Shown: one piece after another, positions 8,642-17,920 of the stretch | How the letters are laid out: every line of letters starts with the position of its first letter | How positions within the stretch are numbered: position 1 is the first letter of the stretch | From: Nocardiopsis terrae | GTDB taxonomy: Bacteria; Actinomycetota; Actinomycetes; Streptosporangiales; Streptosporangiaceae | NCBI RefSeq assembly: GCF_014651695.1 | Contig: NZ_BMXJ01000003.1 | Coordinates: forward strand, 647,046 to 711,045 | DNA: 64,000 nt | Direction of reading: 5' to 3' | Program-made: the position numbers and the translations under genes | Notes under the pieces: model-generated | The model's database searches: none | Told to the model about the DNA's origin: nothing | What the model saw: only the letters and a program-made list of their open reading frames with translations

Positions 8642-9664
8642 ATGCGCGCTGCGTTGATGTACGGGGCCGGCGACGTCCGCATGGAGGACGTGTCGGACCC
8701 GAAACTGGAGGAGCCCACCGACGCTCTGGTACGTGTGGTGCGCTCCTGTGTGTGCGGTAGCGACCTGCACGCCTACCGCGCCATGCCCGCCTGCGGACAG
8801 GGACAGCAGATGGGGCACGAGTTCATCGGCGTGGTCGAGGAAACCGGCTCCGAGGTAACCGGTCTGAGGGCAGGCGATCTGGTGGTGGCCCCGTTCGCCT
8901 TCGCGGACAACACCTGCGACCTCTGCCGGGAGGGTCTGCCCACCTCCTGCCCGCGCGGCGGGATCTTCGGTGCGGCCCAGGCCGAGGCCCTGCGGGTACC
9001 CCAGGCCCAGGGCACCCTGGTGCGGCTGCCCGTGGACGAGGACTCCGAACTGCTTCCCTCCCTGCTGACCCTGGCCGACGTCTACGGCACCGGCCACCAC
9101 GCCGCCGTCACCGCCGGGATCAGGCCCGGAACGACCACCACGGTGATCGGCGACGGCGCGGTGGGCCTCCTGGCCGTGCTGTCGGCCAGGCGTCTGGGCG
9201 CCGAGCGGATCATCCTGATGGGCCGTCACACCGACCGCACCGACCTGGGGCGCGACTTCGGCGCCACCGACGTGGTGCCCGAGCGCGGCCAGGAGGGTGT
9301 CGAACGGGTCCGCGAGCTGACCCGGGGCGAGGGGACCCGCACGGTGCTGGAGGCGGTGGGCCACCTGGACGCCTACGAGACCGCCATGGGCGTGGTCCGC
9401 GCAGGAGGCGTGGTCAGCCGGGTGGGCGTGCCGCAGTACGAGCAGGGACCGATCGGGTTCGTGCCGATGTTCGGCAAGAACGTCACCCTGACCGGTGGAC
9501 CGGCGCCGGTTCGGGCCTACATCGATGAGCTGCTGCCCGACGTGCTGTCGGGCCGGGTGCAGCCGGGCAGGGTCTTCGACCGCACCGTCGGTCTGGAGGA
9601 GGTCCCCGAGGGCTACCGGGCGATGAACGAACGTGAGGCACTGAAGGTCCTCGTCCGCCTCTGA
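8642..9664 (+). CDS. Zinc-dependent alcohol dehydrogenase (MDR superfamily)
   Basis: Medium-chain dehydrogenase of 340 residues. The catalytic zinc texts are CGSDLHAY and GHEFIGVV (Cys, His, Glu), and the nucleotide-binding turn is VIGDGAVGLLAV. The structural-zinc lobe reads TCDLCREGLPTSC, with three of the usual four cysteines, as in a common actinobacterial subgroup. ATG at 8642 follows GGGGAAGGAAC. The frame is open far upstream but that part is non-homologous. Oxidises an unknown alcohol with NAD(P). It faces the convergent MFS gene. Confidence 0.85.
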   Translation: MRAALMYGAGDVRMEDVSDPKLEEPTDALVRVVRSCVCGSDLHAYRAMPACGQGQQMGHEFIGVVEETGSEVTGLRAGDLVVAPFAFADNTCDLCREGLPTSCPRGGIFGAAQAEALRVPQAQGTLVRLPVDEDSELLPSLLTLADVYGTGHHAAVTAGIRPGTTTTVIGDGAVGLLAVLSARRLGAERIILMGRHTDRTDLGRDFGATDVVPERGQEGVERVRELTRGEGTRTVLEAVGHLDAYETAMGVVRAGGVVSRVGVPQYEQGPIGFVPMFGKNVTLTGGPAPVRAYIDELLPDVLSGRVQPGRVFDRTVGLEEVPEGYRAMNEREALKVLVRL

Positions 9665-9689
9665 ATCCCGCCCGGCAACACCGGTGCGC

Positions 9690-11060
9690 CTACTCACCGT
9701 CGCCGGGCCGGAAGGGCGGTTCCTCCCCCGTTCCGCGCGGGCGGGGTTCGGGAGCGCCCCGGTCCTCCCCGCCACCGGGACCGTCCCCCTCGTCGGGGCG
9801 GTCCCCGTCGGTGGACACGCCGCCGCGGCGCAGTGCGCGGGGCAGGGTCAGGGCCACCGCGACGGTGGCGAGGAGTCCGCCCGCGCCCGCGGCCACGAGG
9901 GCGACGGGGGCGGAGGTGGCGTCGAGCAGCAGCCCGCCGGCCACGTAGGACAGCCCGGCGGCCACCCCGACCGCGCCGTACAGGTTGCCGAAGACCCTGC
10001 CGAGCATCCCGGCCGGGACCATGCGCTGGAGCAGCGTGTTGGTCGCCACGTCCATCGCCGCGATACCGATGCCCCGCACGGCCTGCAGGGTGAAGGCCGC
10101 GGCGACCGCCCAGGCCAGACCGGTCAGCAGGTTGCCCAGGCTGCTCACGGCGAACCCGAGGAGCAGCAGGGCGAGCATCGAGCCGCGCGTGCCGTGGCGC
10201 GCGAGCAGCGCGTAGCCGGCCACCAGGCCGATACCGACCGCGCCCAGCAGCAGGCCCACGGCCGAGTCCCCCGCACCGAAGGTGTCCTTGGCCAGCAGCA
10301 CCAGCGCCACGTCGTCGATCCCGTTGAAGGCGACCACGACGCAGAATCCCAGTGCGATCACCCGGACCGGCGAGACCGACCAGATGTAGCCCAGCCCCTC
10401 CCTGGCATCGGTCAGCAGCGAGGTGGACCCGTGCTCCTCCCGGACCGGGGGCAGCGGCCGCACCCTGAGCAGGAGGAGCGCGGAGAACCCGTAGGCCGCC
10501 GCCGCACCGAACAGCACGCCCTGGATCCCCAGGAACGGGAACAGCGCGGCGGCCAGCAGCGGACCGACGGCCTCGGCCCCGTTGGTGCCGAACCCGATGC
10601 TGGAGTTGGCCGCCTCCAGGTCGCGTCCGCGCACCAGTGCGGGCACCGCCGCACGGGAGGCCGGCATGAACACCTGACCGGCCGCCGCCCGTGCGGCCAC
10701 CAGTACCAGCAGCAGCGGGAGCGGCGGCATCGACAGGGCGATCAGCAGCAGCGCGGCCCCCTGGACCGCCTCGCAGGCGATCATCACCCGTTTGAGGTCG
10801 AAGCGGTCGCTGACCGCGCCGGTGATCGGCCCGAGCAGGGCCGGAACGAAGTCCCCGACCAGGAGCAGGAGAGACACCGCGATCGCCTGGCCGGTCGAGT
10901 CGGCGACGAACAGCATGAGCGCGACCAGGCTGACCGCCTCACCCGTGTACGACACGGTCCGCGAGGTGAACAGGGCGCGGAAGGGCGCGTTCGTCAGGAG
11001 GAGGCGCAGTCCTCCCGTCCTCTTCTCCTCGGGTCGCGGACCGGCGCCCGGGTTTGTCAT
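9690..11060 (-). CDS. MFS transporter, DHA3 (macrolide-efflux-like) type
   Basis: Permease of 456 residues with about 12 helices. The first helix pair reads FRALFTSRTVSYTGEAVSLV, then SDRFDLKRVMIACE (motif A region), both typical of the MefA/DHA3 group. After residue about 400 there is a cytoplasmic tail rich in Gly, Asp, Arg and Glu. It lies 25 nt from the convergent dehydrogenase end. Likely an exporter; the substrate is not predictable. Confidence 0.85.
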   Translation of the reverse strand: MTNPGAGPRPEEKRTGGLRLLLTNAPFRALFTSRTVSYTGEAVSLVALMLFVADSTGQAIAVSLLLLVGDFVPALLGPITGAVSDRFDLKRVMIACEAVQGAALLLIALSMPPLPLLLVLVAARAAAGQVFMPASRAAVPALVRGRDLEAANSSIGFGTNGAEAVGPLLAAALFPFLGIQGVLFGAAAAYGFSALLLLRVRPLPPVREEHGSTSLLTDAREGLGYIWSVSPVRVIALGFCVVVAFNGIDDVALVLLAKDTFGAGDSAVGLLLGAVGIGLVAGYALLARHGTRGSMLALLLLGFAVSSLGNLLTGLAWAVAAAFTLQAVRGIGIAAMDVATNTLLQRMVPAGMLGRVFGNLYGAVGVAAGLSYVAGGLLLDATSAPVALVAAGAGGLLATVAVALTLPRALRRGGVSTDGDRPDEGDGPGGGEDRGAPEPRPRGTGEEPPFRPGDGE

Positions 11061-11245
11061 GTGCGCTTCTCTCGTCGCCCGTACCCGTCGTGGACGGGCG
11101 CGATTGTTCCACGGTCGGATGCCGTTTCGCGAAGCTTTTTCCGAGGCCCGCCGGTCACTCCCAGGCGGCCGTCGCCCGTTGCGGGCCGGGCGGTCCCGCC
11201 GCGCCCCGGCCTCCGACCGAGTGACCCCTCCGGCAGGGTCGTGTG

Positions 11246-11274
11246 TTGCCCCTCACCTCACGCACCCCTAAAAT
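11246..11274 (+). promoter_or_regulatory. Promoter of the aldehyde dehydrogenase gene
   Basis: TTGCCC at 11246-11251, a 17-nt spacer and TAAAAT at 11269-11274 make a good sigma-70-type promoter, 39 nt before the start codon. It is overlapped by an operator candidate. Confidence 0.6.
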
Positions 11275-11289
11275 GAACGAACATCATTT
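11271..11289. promoter_or_regulatory. TetR-type operator candidate O1
   Basis: Inverted repeat AAATGA-N7-TCATTT covering the -10 element and likely transcription start. It also carries CGAACATCA, whose reverse complement TGATGTTCG recurs at 13640-13648 in the promoter of the amine oxidase gene. Probable target of the TetR gene at 12779-13444. Confidence 0.5.
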
Positions 11290-11312
11290 TTCTACACGGC
11301 CGAGGAGACCCC

Positions 11313-12746
11313 ATGGGCAGCCGCCTCCAGAACTTCGTCAACGGTGAGTTCGTCGACGCGCACGGGCAGAAAAGCATCGACGTCGTCGACCCCGCGCAGG
11401 GGCGCACCGTCGCGGTGTCGCCGGTCTCGGACCGCGTCGACGTCGACGGCGCCTTCGCCGCGGCGCGCGCCGCCTTCGGGTCCTGGAGGGACGTCACCCC
11501 GGCCGAACGGCAGCGCCTGCTGCTCAGGCTCGCCGACGCGGTGGAGTCCCACGCCGACGAGATCGTCGAGGCCCAGCACCGCAACACCGGTCAGCCGCGC
11601 TGGATGATCTCCCAGGAGGAGATCGGCATGGGCGTGGACCACCTGCGCTTCTTCGCGGGCGCCGCCCGCACGCTGGAGGGGCGCGCGGCCGCGGAGTACA
11701 TGGAGGGCCACACCTCCTACGTCCGCCGGGAGCCGGTCGGTGTCGTGGCGCAGGTGACCCCCTGGAACTACCCGCTGCTCATGGCGGTGTGGAAGATCGG
11801 TCCGGCCCTGGCCGCCGGGAACTGCATCGTGCTCAAGCCCTCGGACACGACCCCCGAGTCGACGCTGGTCCTGGCGCGGCTCATCGGAGAGGTCCTCCCC
11901 GCGGGCGTGTTCAACGTGCTCCTGGGCGACGCGAGCACCGGGGAGCTCATGGTGGAGCACCCCGAACCGGCCATGGTCTCGCTCACCGGTTCGGTGCGGG
12001 CGGGCCGGCAGGTGGCCGCCTCGGCCGCCAGGGGCCTCAAGCGCGGCCACCTGGAGCTCGGCGGCAAGGCGCCCGCCGTGGTGTTCGCCGACGCCGACCT
12101 GCCCGCGGCGGCGAAGGCGCTCGTGGAGTTCGGCACCTTCAACGCCGGACAGGACTGCACCGCCGTCACCCGGGTGCTGGTCGAGGAGAGCGCGCACGAG
12201 CGGTTCGTGGAGCTGCTCGCCGAGGCGGCCCGCCAGACGCGCACCGGCCGGGCCGAGGAGTCCGAGAACGACTACGGGCCGCTGAACAACGCGCGGCACT
12301 TCGCGTCGGTCACGGACAAGCTCGCCAGGCTGCCCGAGCACGCCACCGTGGTGGCCGGGGGCAGGCCGGTCGAGGGCAGCCCGGGCTACTTCCTCGAACC
12401 GACGGTGGTCACCGGCGTCCGCCAGGACGACGAGCTGGTCCAGGAGGAGACCTTCGGGCCGGTCCTGACCGTGCAGAGCTTCACCTCGGAGCAGGAGGCC
12501 GTGGCGCTGGCCAACGACGTGGACTACGCGCTGGCCTCCAGCGTCTGGACCCGCGACCACGGGGTGGCGATGCGCCTGACTCGCGCCCTCGACTTCGGCT
12601 GCGTCTGGGTGAACACGCACGTGCTGCTCACCGCGGAGATGCCCCACGGCGGCTTCAAGTCGTCCGGGTACGGCAAGGACCTGTCGCTGTACTCGGTGGA
12701 GGAGTACACCCGCGTCAAGCACGTCATGCACGCGCTCCAGGTGTGA
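11313..12746 (+). CDS. Aldehyde dehydrogenase, probably 4-aminobutyraldehyde dehydrogenase
   Basis: NAD-dependent aldehyde dehydrogenase of 477 residues, full family length. Seen: TPWNYPLLM (nucleotide pocket), SLTGSVRAG, the general-base Glu in LELGGKAP (about 248) and the nucleophile Cys in NAGQDCTAV (about 282), then ETFGPVLTV. In this cluster with a putrescine oxidase and agmatine deiminase, its likely job is to oxidise 4-aminobutanal to GABA, by context rather than by diagnostic residues. It has its own promoter and operator and stands tail-to-tail with the TetR gene. Confidence 0.85.
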   Translation: MGSRLQNFVNGEFVDAHGQKSIDVVDPAQGRTVAVSPVSDRVDVDGAFAAARAAFGSWRDVTPAERQRLLLRLADAVESHADEIVEAQHRNTGQPRWMISQEEIGMGVDHLRFFAGAARTLEGRAAAEYMEGHTSYVRREPVGVVAQVTPWNYPLLMAVWKIGPALAAGNCIVLKPSDTTPESTLVLARLIGEVLPAGVFNVLLGDASTGELMVEHPEPAMVSLTGSVRAGRQVAASAARGLKRGHLELGGKAPAVVFADADLPAAAKALVEFGTFNAGQDCTAVTRVLVEESAHERFVELLAEAARQTRTGRAEESENDYGPLNNARHFASVTDKLARLPEHATVVAGGRPVEGSPGYFLEPTVVTGVRQDDELVQEETFGPVLTVQSFTSEQEAVALANDVDYALASSVWTRDHGVAMRLTRALDFGCVWVNTHVLLTAEMPHGGFKSSGYGKDLSLYSVEEYTRVKHVMHALQV

Positions 12747-12778
12747 GCGGACGCCGCCCGCGCGGGCCCCGCCCCGCC

Positions 12779-13444
12779 TCAGCCGTCGGTGACGGCGTAC
12801 CTGTGGCGCAGGCCGACGATCAGTGCGTCGAGCGCGAGCTCGAAGGCCCGGTCTGCGGCCGCGCGGGGGTCCGCCGACCGCTGGGCGGCGAACCGGGTGA
12901 AGGTCGGGGCCAGTTCCTCCAGGCCTCCCGGGTCGAAGATGTCGTTCGGGGCGGAGGCGTCGTAGGCGGCGCCGAAGACGAGCGCCTCGATCCCGACGAT
13001 GATGTCCACGGCGTCCGCGCCGACGATCCCGGCGTCCTGCAGGGCGCGGGTGACGCGTTCGTACATGCGCAGCGTCTGGGGGGAGTCGGCGACGGGCAGC
13101 ACCGCCATGACCGGGATGAGCGCGGTGTGCTCCGTGAAGCACCGCCGGTAGGAGCGCGCCCACTGCCGCAGCGCCTGGTCCCAGGGCTCGGTGGCGAACG
13201 CGGAGCAGTCGATCTGTTCGTTGATGCGGTCCTGGATCAGTACCAGCACGTCGCGCTTGGCGGAGACGTGGTTGTACAGCGCCGAGGCCGCGACTCCGAG
13301 CTCGCGCGCCAGGGAGGCCATGGTCAGGTGACGGTAGCCCTGCTCGGTCACGATCCGGATCGCGGCCCGGGTGAGGCGTTCGCGGGACAGGACCGGTGAG
13401 GAGGGCCTGCCCCGGCCCCGTCCGTTGCGGGCTTGCTGGGTCAC
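12779..13444 (-). CDS. TetR-family transcriptional regulator
   Basis: Regulator of 221 residues. The N-terminal HTH is plain (RAAIRIVTEQGYRHLTMASL, then ELGVAASALYNHVSAKRDVL, about residues 26-68); the C-terminal half is a ligand-binding TetR_C-like domain. GTG at 13444 follows GGAAGAAGG. It sits between the aldehyde dehydrogenase and the divergent amine oxidase, and similar AATGAA/TTCATT sequences lie over both promoters. It most likely represses the polyamine cluster in the absence of a polyamine or aldehyde signal; ligand and sign are inference. Confidence 0.85.
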   Translation of the reverse strand: MTQQARNGRGRGRPSSPVLSRERLTRAAIRIVTEQGYRHLTMASLARELGVAASALYNHVSAKRDVLVLIQDRINEQIDCSAFATEPWDQALRQWARSYRRCFTEHTALIPVMAVLPVADSPQTLRMYERVTRALQDAGIVGADAVDIIVGIEALVFGAAYDASAPNDIFDPGGLEELAPTFTRFAAQRSADPRAAADRAFELALDALIVGLRHRYAVTDG

Positions 13445-13595
13445 TGATGCCTTCTTCCTGTCGGCCGCGCGGCGGGGCCCCGATGGGTTTTCCCCTCAAG
13501 TGTAGAAGCGGCGCGAAAGCGCCGAATCGGTGCGGTGGCGGGCCTTCAGCCCGCTGACCGGCCCGTATGTCGTCCCCGGGTGGAGAGTGAGCTAC

Positions 13596-13648
13596 TTGAC
13601 ATCGGGGACGCCTTATCCGTTAATGAATGAAGTTCATTTTGATGTTCG
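13596..13648 (+). promoter_or_regulatory. Promoter and operator O2 of the amine oxidase gene
   Basis: TTGACA at 13596-13601 with TTAATG at 13620-13625 (18-nt spacing). The palindrome AATGAA-G-TTCATT at 13626-13638 follows at once, then TGATGTTCG at 13640-13648, shared with O1. A repressor bound here would block the start of transcription. Confidence 0.55.
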
Positions 13649-13661
13649 AAGGAGCACACCC

Positions 13662-15101
13662 ATGAGTGGCACACACGTCATCGGCAGCGACGAGATCCTC
13701 GACCGCGATGTCGTGATCGTGGGAGCCGGCCCGGCCGGGCTGATGGCCGCACGCACCCTGCAGGCCGCCGGCCGCTCCGTCGCGGTCCTGGAGGCCCGCG
13801 ACCGCGTGGGCGGCCGCACCTGGTCCCGTGAGATCGACGGCGCCTTCCTGGAGATCGGCGGCCAGTGGGTCTCGCCCGACCAGACCGAGCTGCTCGGACT
13901 CCTCGACGAACTCGGCATGAGCACCTTCCCGCGGCACCGCGAGGGGGCCAACGTCTACCTCGCCGCGGACGGCTCCCGGCACGAGTACACCGGGGACATG
14001 TTCCCCGCCGGGGAGAGGACCGAGGCGGAGATGGAACGCGTCATCGCCGCCCTGGACAAGCTCGTCGCCGAGATCGGCGCCGAACGCCCCTGGGACCACC
14101 CGCGCGCCCGTGAACTGGACACCCTCTCGTTCACCGAGTGGCTGCGCCGCCAGACCGACGACGAGGCCGCCCGGGAGAACATCGGCATCTTCATGGCCGG
14201 GGGCATGCTGACCAAGCCCGCCCACGCCTTCTCGGTGCTGCAGGCCGTCCTGATGGCCGCCTCGGCCGGGTCCTTCTCCAACCTCGTGGACGAGGACTTC
14301 ATCCTCGACCGCCGCGTCGTCGGAGGCATGCAGTCGGTCTCGGAGACGATGGCCGACGCCCTTCAGGAGGGCACGGTCTTCCTCGGGAGCCCGGTCAGGA
14401 CCATCCGCTGGAGCGAGGACGAGGCCTCCTCCCACGGCGCGGAGCACACCGGACCCGCCGTCGTCCGGTCCGACCGCGTGACCGTGCGGGCCCGCCACGT
14501 GGTCGTGGCGGTGCCGCCCAACCTCTACTCGCGCATCTCCTTCGATCCCCCGCTCCCCTGGTTGCAGCAGCAGATGCACCAGCACACCTCGATGGGCCTG
14601 GTCATCAAGGTCCACGCGGTCTACGAGACCCCGTTCTGGCGGGACAGGGGCCTGTCCGGCACCGGCTTCGGCGCCAAGGAGCTGTGCCAGGAGGTCTACG
14701 ACAACACCAACCACGGGGACACCCGCGGAACCCTGGTCGCCTTCGTCTCCGACGAGATCGCCGACGGCCTCCTGCGCGGGCCCGCCCAGGAGCGCCGCAA
14801 CGCGATCCTGCGCTCCCTGGCGAACTACCTCGGCGAGCAGGCACTCGACCCGCTCGTCTACTTCGAGTCGGACTTCGCCTCCGAGGAGTGGACCCGCGGC
14901 GCGTACGCGGCCAGCTACGACCTCGGCGGCCTGCACCGCTACGGGGCCGACCAGCGCAGCCCCGTGGGCCCCGTCCACTGGGCCTGCTCGGACCTGGCGG
15001 CCGAGGGCTACCAGCACGTCGACGGCGCGCTGCGCCAGGGCCGGCGTGCGGCCGAGGAGATCCTCGGTGCCTCCCCCGGCTCGCAGGCACCGCTCGGGTG
15101 A
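13662..15101 (+). CDS. Flavin monoamine oxidase, putrescine-oxidase-like
   Basis: FAD-dependent amine oxidase of 479 residues. N-terminal dinucleotide site VVIVGAGPAGLMAARTL and GG motif RDRVGGRTW; substrate-domain start EIGGQWVSPDQ; C-terminal FAD site with HWACSDLAAEGYQHVDGA. This ending and the size fit actinobacterial putrescine oxidases (putrescine + O2 to 4-aminobutanal, NH3 and H2O2). ATG at 13662 follows GAAGGAG; the frame extends 132 nt further up but covers the promoter. First gene of a rightward run with the permease. Confidence 0.8.
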   Translation: MSGTHVIGSDEILDRDVVIVGAGPAGLMAARTLQAAGRSVAVLEARDRVGGRTWSREIDGAFLEIGGQWVSPDQTELLGLLDELGMSTFPRHREGANVYLAADGSRHEYTGDMFPAGERTEAEMERVIAALDKLVAEIGAERPWDHPRARELDTLSFTEWLRRQTDDEAARENIGIFMAGGMLTKPAHAFSVLQAVLMAASAGSFSNLVDEDFILDRRVVGGMQSVSETMADALQEGTVFLGSPVRTIRWSEDEASSHGAEHTGPAVVRSDRVTVRARHVVVAVPPNLYSRISFDPPLPWLQQQMHQHTSMGLVIKVHAVYETPFWRDRGLSGTGFGAKELCQEVYDNTNHGDTRGTLVAFVSDEIADGLLRGPAQERRNAILRSLANYLGEQALDPLVYFESDFASEEWTRGAYAASYDLGGLHRYGADQRSPVGPVHWACSDLAAEGYQHVDGALRQGRRAAEEILGASPGSQAPLG

Positions 15102-15227
15102 CCCAGTCCCGGGGGATCGGCGCCGCGGCGCACGAACCCCATCCCCTGGTGGGCGCACAGGCCCACCGGTTCCCGCGGCGCCGTCCCCTCGGCGCCGACA
15201 CCCACCCGGCGACCACAGGAAGAACCC

Positions 15228-16760
15228 ATGACCCACACCACCGGACAGCCGGCAGAGGCCGGCACCGACACCCCGAACAACTGGAAGGGCCTCAGCAAGG
15301 GAGCGATCGGACTCCTGGGAGGCCTGGTCATCGGCGTCTCCACCATCGCCCCGGCCTACACCCTCTCGGGCGCCCTGGGCCCGACGGCCTCCGCCGTCGG
15401 TGAGCACCTGCCCGCGATCCTACTGGTCGGCTTCGTCCCGATGCTGCTGGTGGCGATCGGCTACCGCCAGCTCAACAAGGCGATGCCCGACTCCGGCACC
15501 ACCTTCACCTGGGCCTCCCGGGCCTTCGGTCCCTGGGTCGGCTGGATGGCCAGCTGGTGTCTGCTGGCCGCGACCATCCTGGTGCTGTCCAACCTCGCGG
15601 GGATCGCCGTCGACTTCTTCTACCTGGCGATCGCGCAGCTGACCGGCCAGGAACAGATCGCCGAACTGACCCGCAACGTGCCGGTCAACATCCTGACCTG
15701 CCTCGCCTTCATGGCCGCCGCGGCCTGGATCTCCTACCGGGGGCTGGAGGCCACCAAGACCTTCCAGTACATCCTGGTCACGTTCCAGCTCGTGGTGCTG
15801 GTGTGGTTCTCGATCGCCGCCTTCGTCCAGGTCAACGCCGGTTCGGCCTTCGACGCCACGCCCGTGCGGCTGGAGTGGTTCAACCCCTTCGGCGTCGACT
15901 CCTTCTCCGCCTTCGCCGCCGGTGTGGCCCTGTCGGTCTTCATCTACTGGGGCTGGGACGTGGTCGTGACGATGAACGAGGAGAGCCGCGGCGCGACGAC
16001 GACCCCGGGCAAGGCCGCCATCGCCACCATCCTGGTGGTCGTCGCGCTCTACACCGCGGTGTCGGTGGCCACCCTCTCCTTCGCGGGTGTCTCCACCGGT
16101 GAGTTCGGCCTGGGCAACCCCGGCATCCAGGAGAACGTCTTCGCGGCGCTGGCCGGCCCGGTGATGGGCCCCTTCGCCGTCCTGATGTCCCTGGCGGTAC
16201 TGTCCTCCTCGGCCTCCTCGCTGCAGTCCACGATGATCTCGCCGGCGCGCACCATGCTCGCGATGGGCCACTACGGGGCGCTCTCGCCGAAGTACGCCCG
16301 GGTCAGCCCGGTGCACCGGACCCCCGGCTACGCGACCGTCGTGTCGGTGGTCATCGCCTCGGTCTTCTACGCGGTCATGCGGGTGCTCTCCGAGAACGTC
16401 CTGTGGGACACCATCACCACGCTGGGCATGATGGTCTGCTTCTACTACGGCGTGACCGCCCTCGCCTGCGCCTGGTACTTCCGGCGCGAGGCCACCGCGT
16501 CGCTGGGCGGCCTGTTCACCAAGCTGGTGGCACCCCTGGTCGGCGGGCTCCTGCTGCTCGTCTTCTTCTTCCAGACCGCCTGGGACTCCATGGACCCCGC
16601 CTACGGCTCCGGGTCGCAGATCGGCGGGATCGGGCTGGTGTTCGTCCTGGGGGTCGCCGTCTTCGTCCTCGGGGGCGCGGCCATGGTCGTGCAGTACCTG
16701 CGCAGCCCCGAGTTCTTCCGGCGCCGGTTCGTGACCACGGAGTACCCCACGGAGGGCTGA
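15228..16760 (+). CDS. APC-family amino acid / polyamine permease
   Basis: Permease of 510 residues with about 12 helices. The APC opening is typical: LSKGAIGLLGGLVIGVSTIA then PAYTLSGALG, and later PDSGTTFTWASRAFGPWVGW. It lies 126 nt after the oxidase and 83 nt before agmatine deiminase, so its substrate is probably agmatine, putrescine or a related amine. ATG at 15228 follows AGGAAG. A strong hairpin follows the stop. Confidence 0.85.
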   Translation: MTHTTGQPAEAGTDTPNNWKGLSKGAIGLLGGLVIGVSTIAPAYTLSGALGPTASAVGEHLPAILLVGFVPMLLVAIGYRQLNKAMPDSGTTFTWASRAFGPWVGWMASWCLLAATILVLSNLAGIAVDFFYLAIAQLTGQEQIAELTRNVPVNILTCLAFMAAAAWISYRGLEATKTFQYILVTFQLVVLVWFSIAAFVQVNAGSAFDATPVRLEWFNPFGVDSFSAFAAGVALSVFIYWGWDVVVTMNEESRGATTTPGKAAIATILVVVALYTAVSVATLSFAGVSTGEFGLGNPGIQENVFAALAGPVMGPFAVLMSLAVLSSSASSLQSTMISPARTMLAMGHYGALSPKYARVSPVHRTPGYATVVSVVIASVFYAVMRVLSENVLWDTITTLGMMVCFYYGVTALACAWYFRREATASLGGLFTKLVAPLVGGLLLLVFFFQTAWDSMDPAYGSGSQIGGIGLVFVLGVAVFVLGGAAMVVQYLRSPEFFRRRFVTTEYPTEG

Positions 16761-16770
16761 GCCCCACCGT

Positions 16771-16805
16771 CCCGGGGCCGGGCCCGCAGCGGGCCCGGCC
16801 CCGGG
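16771..16805. terminator. Perfect 17-bp hairpin between permease and agmatine deiminase
   Basis: CCCGGGGCCGGGCCCGC pairs with its exact complement across a single A (16788), giving a very stable stem 11 nt after the permease stop. It may terminate or attenuate transcription, or protect the upstream message, so aguA may be expressed less than the genes before it. Confidence 0.55.
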
Positions 16806-16843
16806 ATAGGTCCCGTGACCCCTGTTCCCTGACAAGGATTGGC

Positions 16844-17920
16844 ATGTTCGCTCACAGTTCCGCCGAGGAGCCTCCCACCACGGTGATGCCACCGGAATGG
16901 GCACCGCACGAACGCACCTGGATGGCCTTCCCGCCCGCCAACGACACCTTCGGACCGCACGGGAGCCCGACCCTGGAGCGCGCCCGTACGGCGTGGACGG
17001 CGGTGGCCCGCACCATCGCACGCCACGAACCCGTGACGATGGCGGTCTCCCCCGAGGACACCGAGGCGGCCGCGGCACTGCTCGGCCCCGGGATCGAAAC
17101 GGTGGTGATGCCCCTGGACGACGCCTGGATGCGCGACATCGGGCTCACCTTCGTGCACGGTCGCGACGGGGACGTCCGGGGCGTGGACTGGGTCTTCAAC
17201 GGCTGGGGCGCCCAGGGGTGGGCGGCCTGGGAGTCGGACCGGCTCGTGGGCGGCCGGATGGCCGAGCTGGCCGGGGTCCCCCGGATCCCGAGCAGCCTGG
17301 TCAACGAGGGCGGCGGGTTCCACGTCGACGCCTGCGGCACGGTCCTGCTGACCGAGACCGTGCAGTTGGATCCGGGCCGCAACCCGGGGCTGGACAGGGC
17401 GGACGCGGAGGCGCGGATCCACGCGAGGCTGGGCACCAGCCACGCCGTCTGGCTGCCCCGCGGGCTCTGGCGCGACTACGACGAGTTCGGCACCCGCGGG
17501 CACGTCGACATCGTGGCGAGCTTCACCGAGTCCGGCACCGTGCTGCTGCACCGCCAGGACGACCCCCGCCACCCGGACCACGAGATCACCCGGTCCCTGC
17601 GCCGGGTCCTGGAGAGCGCCGCGGACGCCGACGGCAACCCGCTGCGCATCGTCGACGTGCCCGCCCCCGAAACCCTCACCGACGAGGACGGGGAGTTCGT
17701 GGACTGGTCCTACATCAACCACTACGTCGCCAACGGGGCCGTGGTGCTGTGCGCCTTCGACGACCCGCGGGACGAGGAGGCCGCGCGCATCCTGGCCGAG
17801 GCCTACCCGGGACGCCGGATCGAGCAGGTCGACGCCCGCGACATCTTCCGTTTCGGCGGCGGCGTCCACTGCATCACCCAGCAGCAGCCGACCCCGTGTG
17901 AGCAGGAGAGGACACACTGA
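16844..17920 (+). CDS. aguA: Agmatine deiminase
   Basis: Agmatine iminohydrolase of 358 residues, of the peptidylarginine-deiminase fold: agmatine + H2O to N-carbamoylputrescine + NH3. Seen are the opening MPPEWAPHERTWMAFP, the substrate-binding acidic stretch DDAWMRDIGLTF, NEGGGFHVD, the histidine in RGHVDIV and the catalytic cysteine near the C-terminus in GGGVHCITQQQP. ATG at 16844 follows AAGGA. Its stop overlaps the amidase start by 1 nt (TGATG), so the two products are made together. Confidence 0.88.
   Translation: MFAHSSAEEPPTTVMPPEWAPHERTWMAFPPANDTFGPHGSPTLERARTAWTAVARTIARHEPVTMAVSPEDTEAAAALLGPGIETVVMPLDDAWMRDIGLTFVHGRDGDVRGVDWVFNGWGAQGWAAWESDRLVGGRMAELAGVPRIPSSLVNEGGGFHVDACGTVLLTETVQLDPGRNPGLDRADAEARIHARLGTSHAVWLPRGLWRDYDEFGTRGHVDIVASFTESGTVLLHRQDDPRHPDHEITRSLRRVLESAADADGNPLRIVDVPAPETLTDEDGEFVDWSYINHYVANGAVVLCAFDDPRDEEAARILAEAYPGRRIEQVDARDIFRFGGGVHCITQQQPTPCEQERTH

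Noticed and set aside
9684..11276. 530-codon plus-strand frame opposite the DHA3 transporter
   Set aside because: Gln, His, Arg and Gly rich shadow without family text; the minus-strand permease is clear.
12756..12767. GCCCGCGCGGGC palindrome after the aldehyde dehydrogenase
   Set aside because: Only 12 nt, no loop and common by chance at this GC content; not called a terminator.
11292..13499. 735-codon minus-strand frame opposite the aldehyde dehydrogenase
   Set aside because: A shadow of the GC-rich coding strand; amino acids are Arg, Gly, Pro and Val rich, and true genes lie on both ends of it.
13620..15407. 595-codon minus-strand frame opposite the amine oxidase
   Set aside because: Antisense shadow; the plus-strand flavoprotein has all family motifs.
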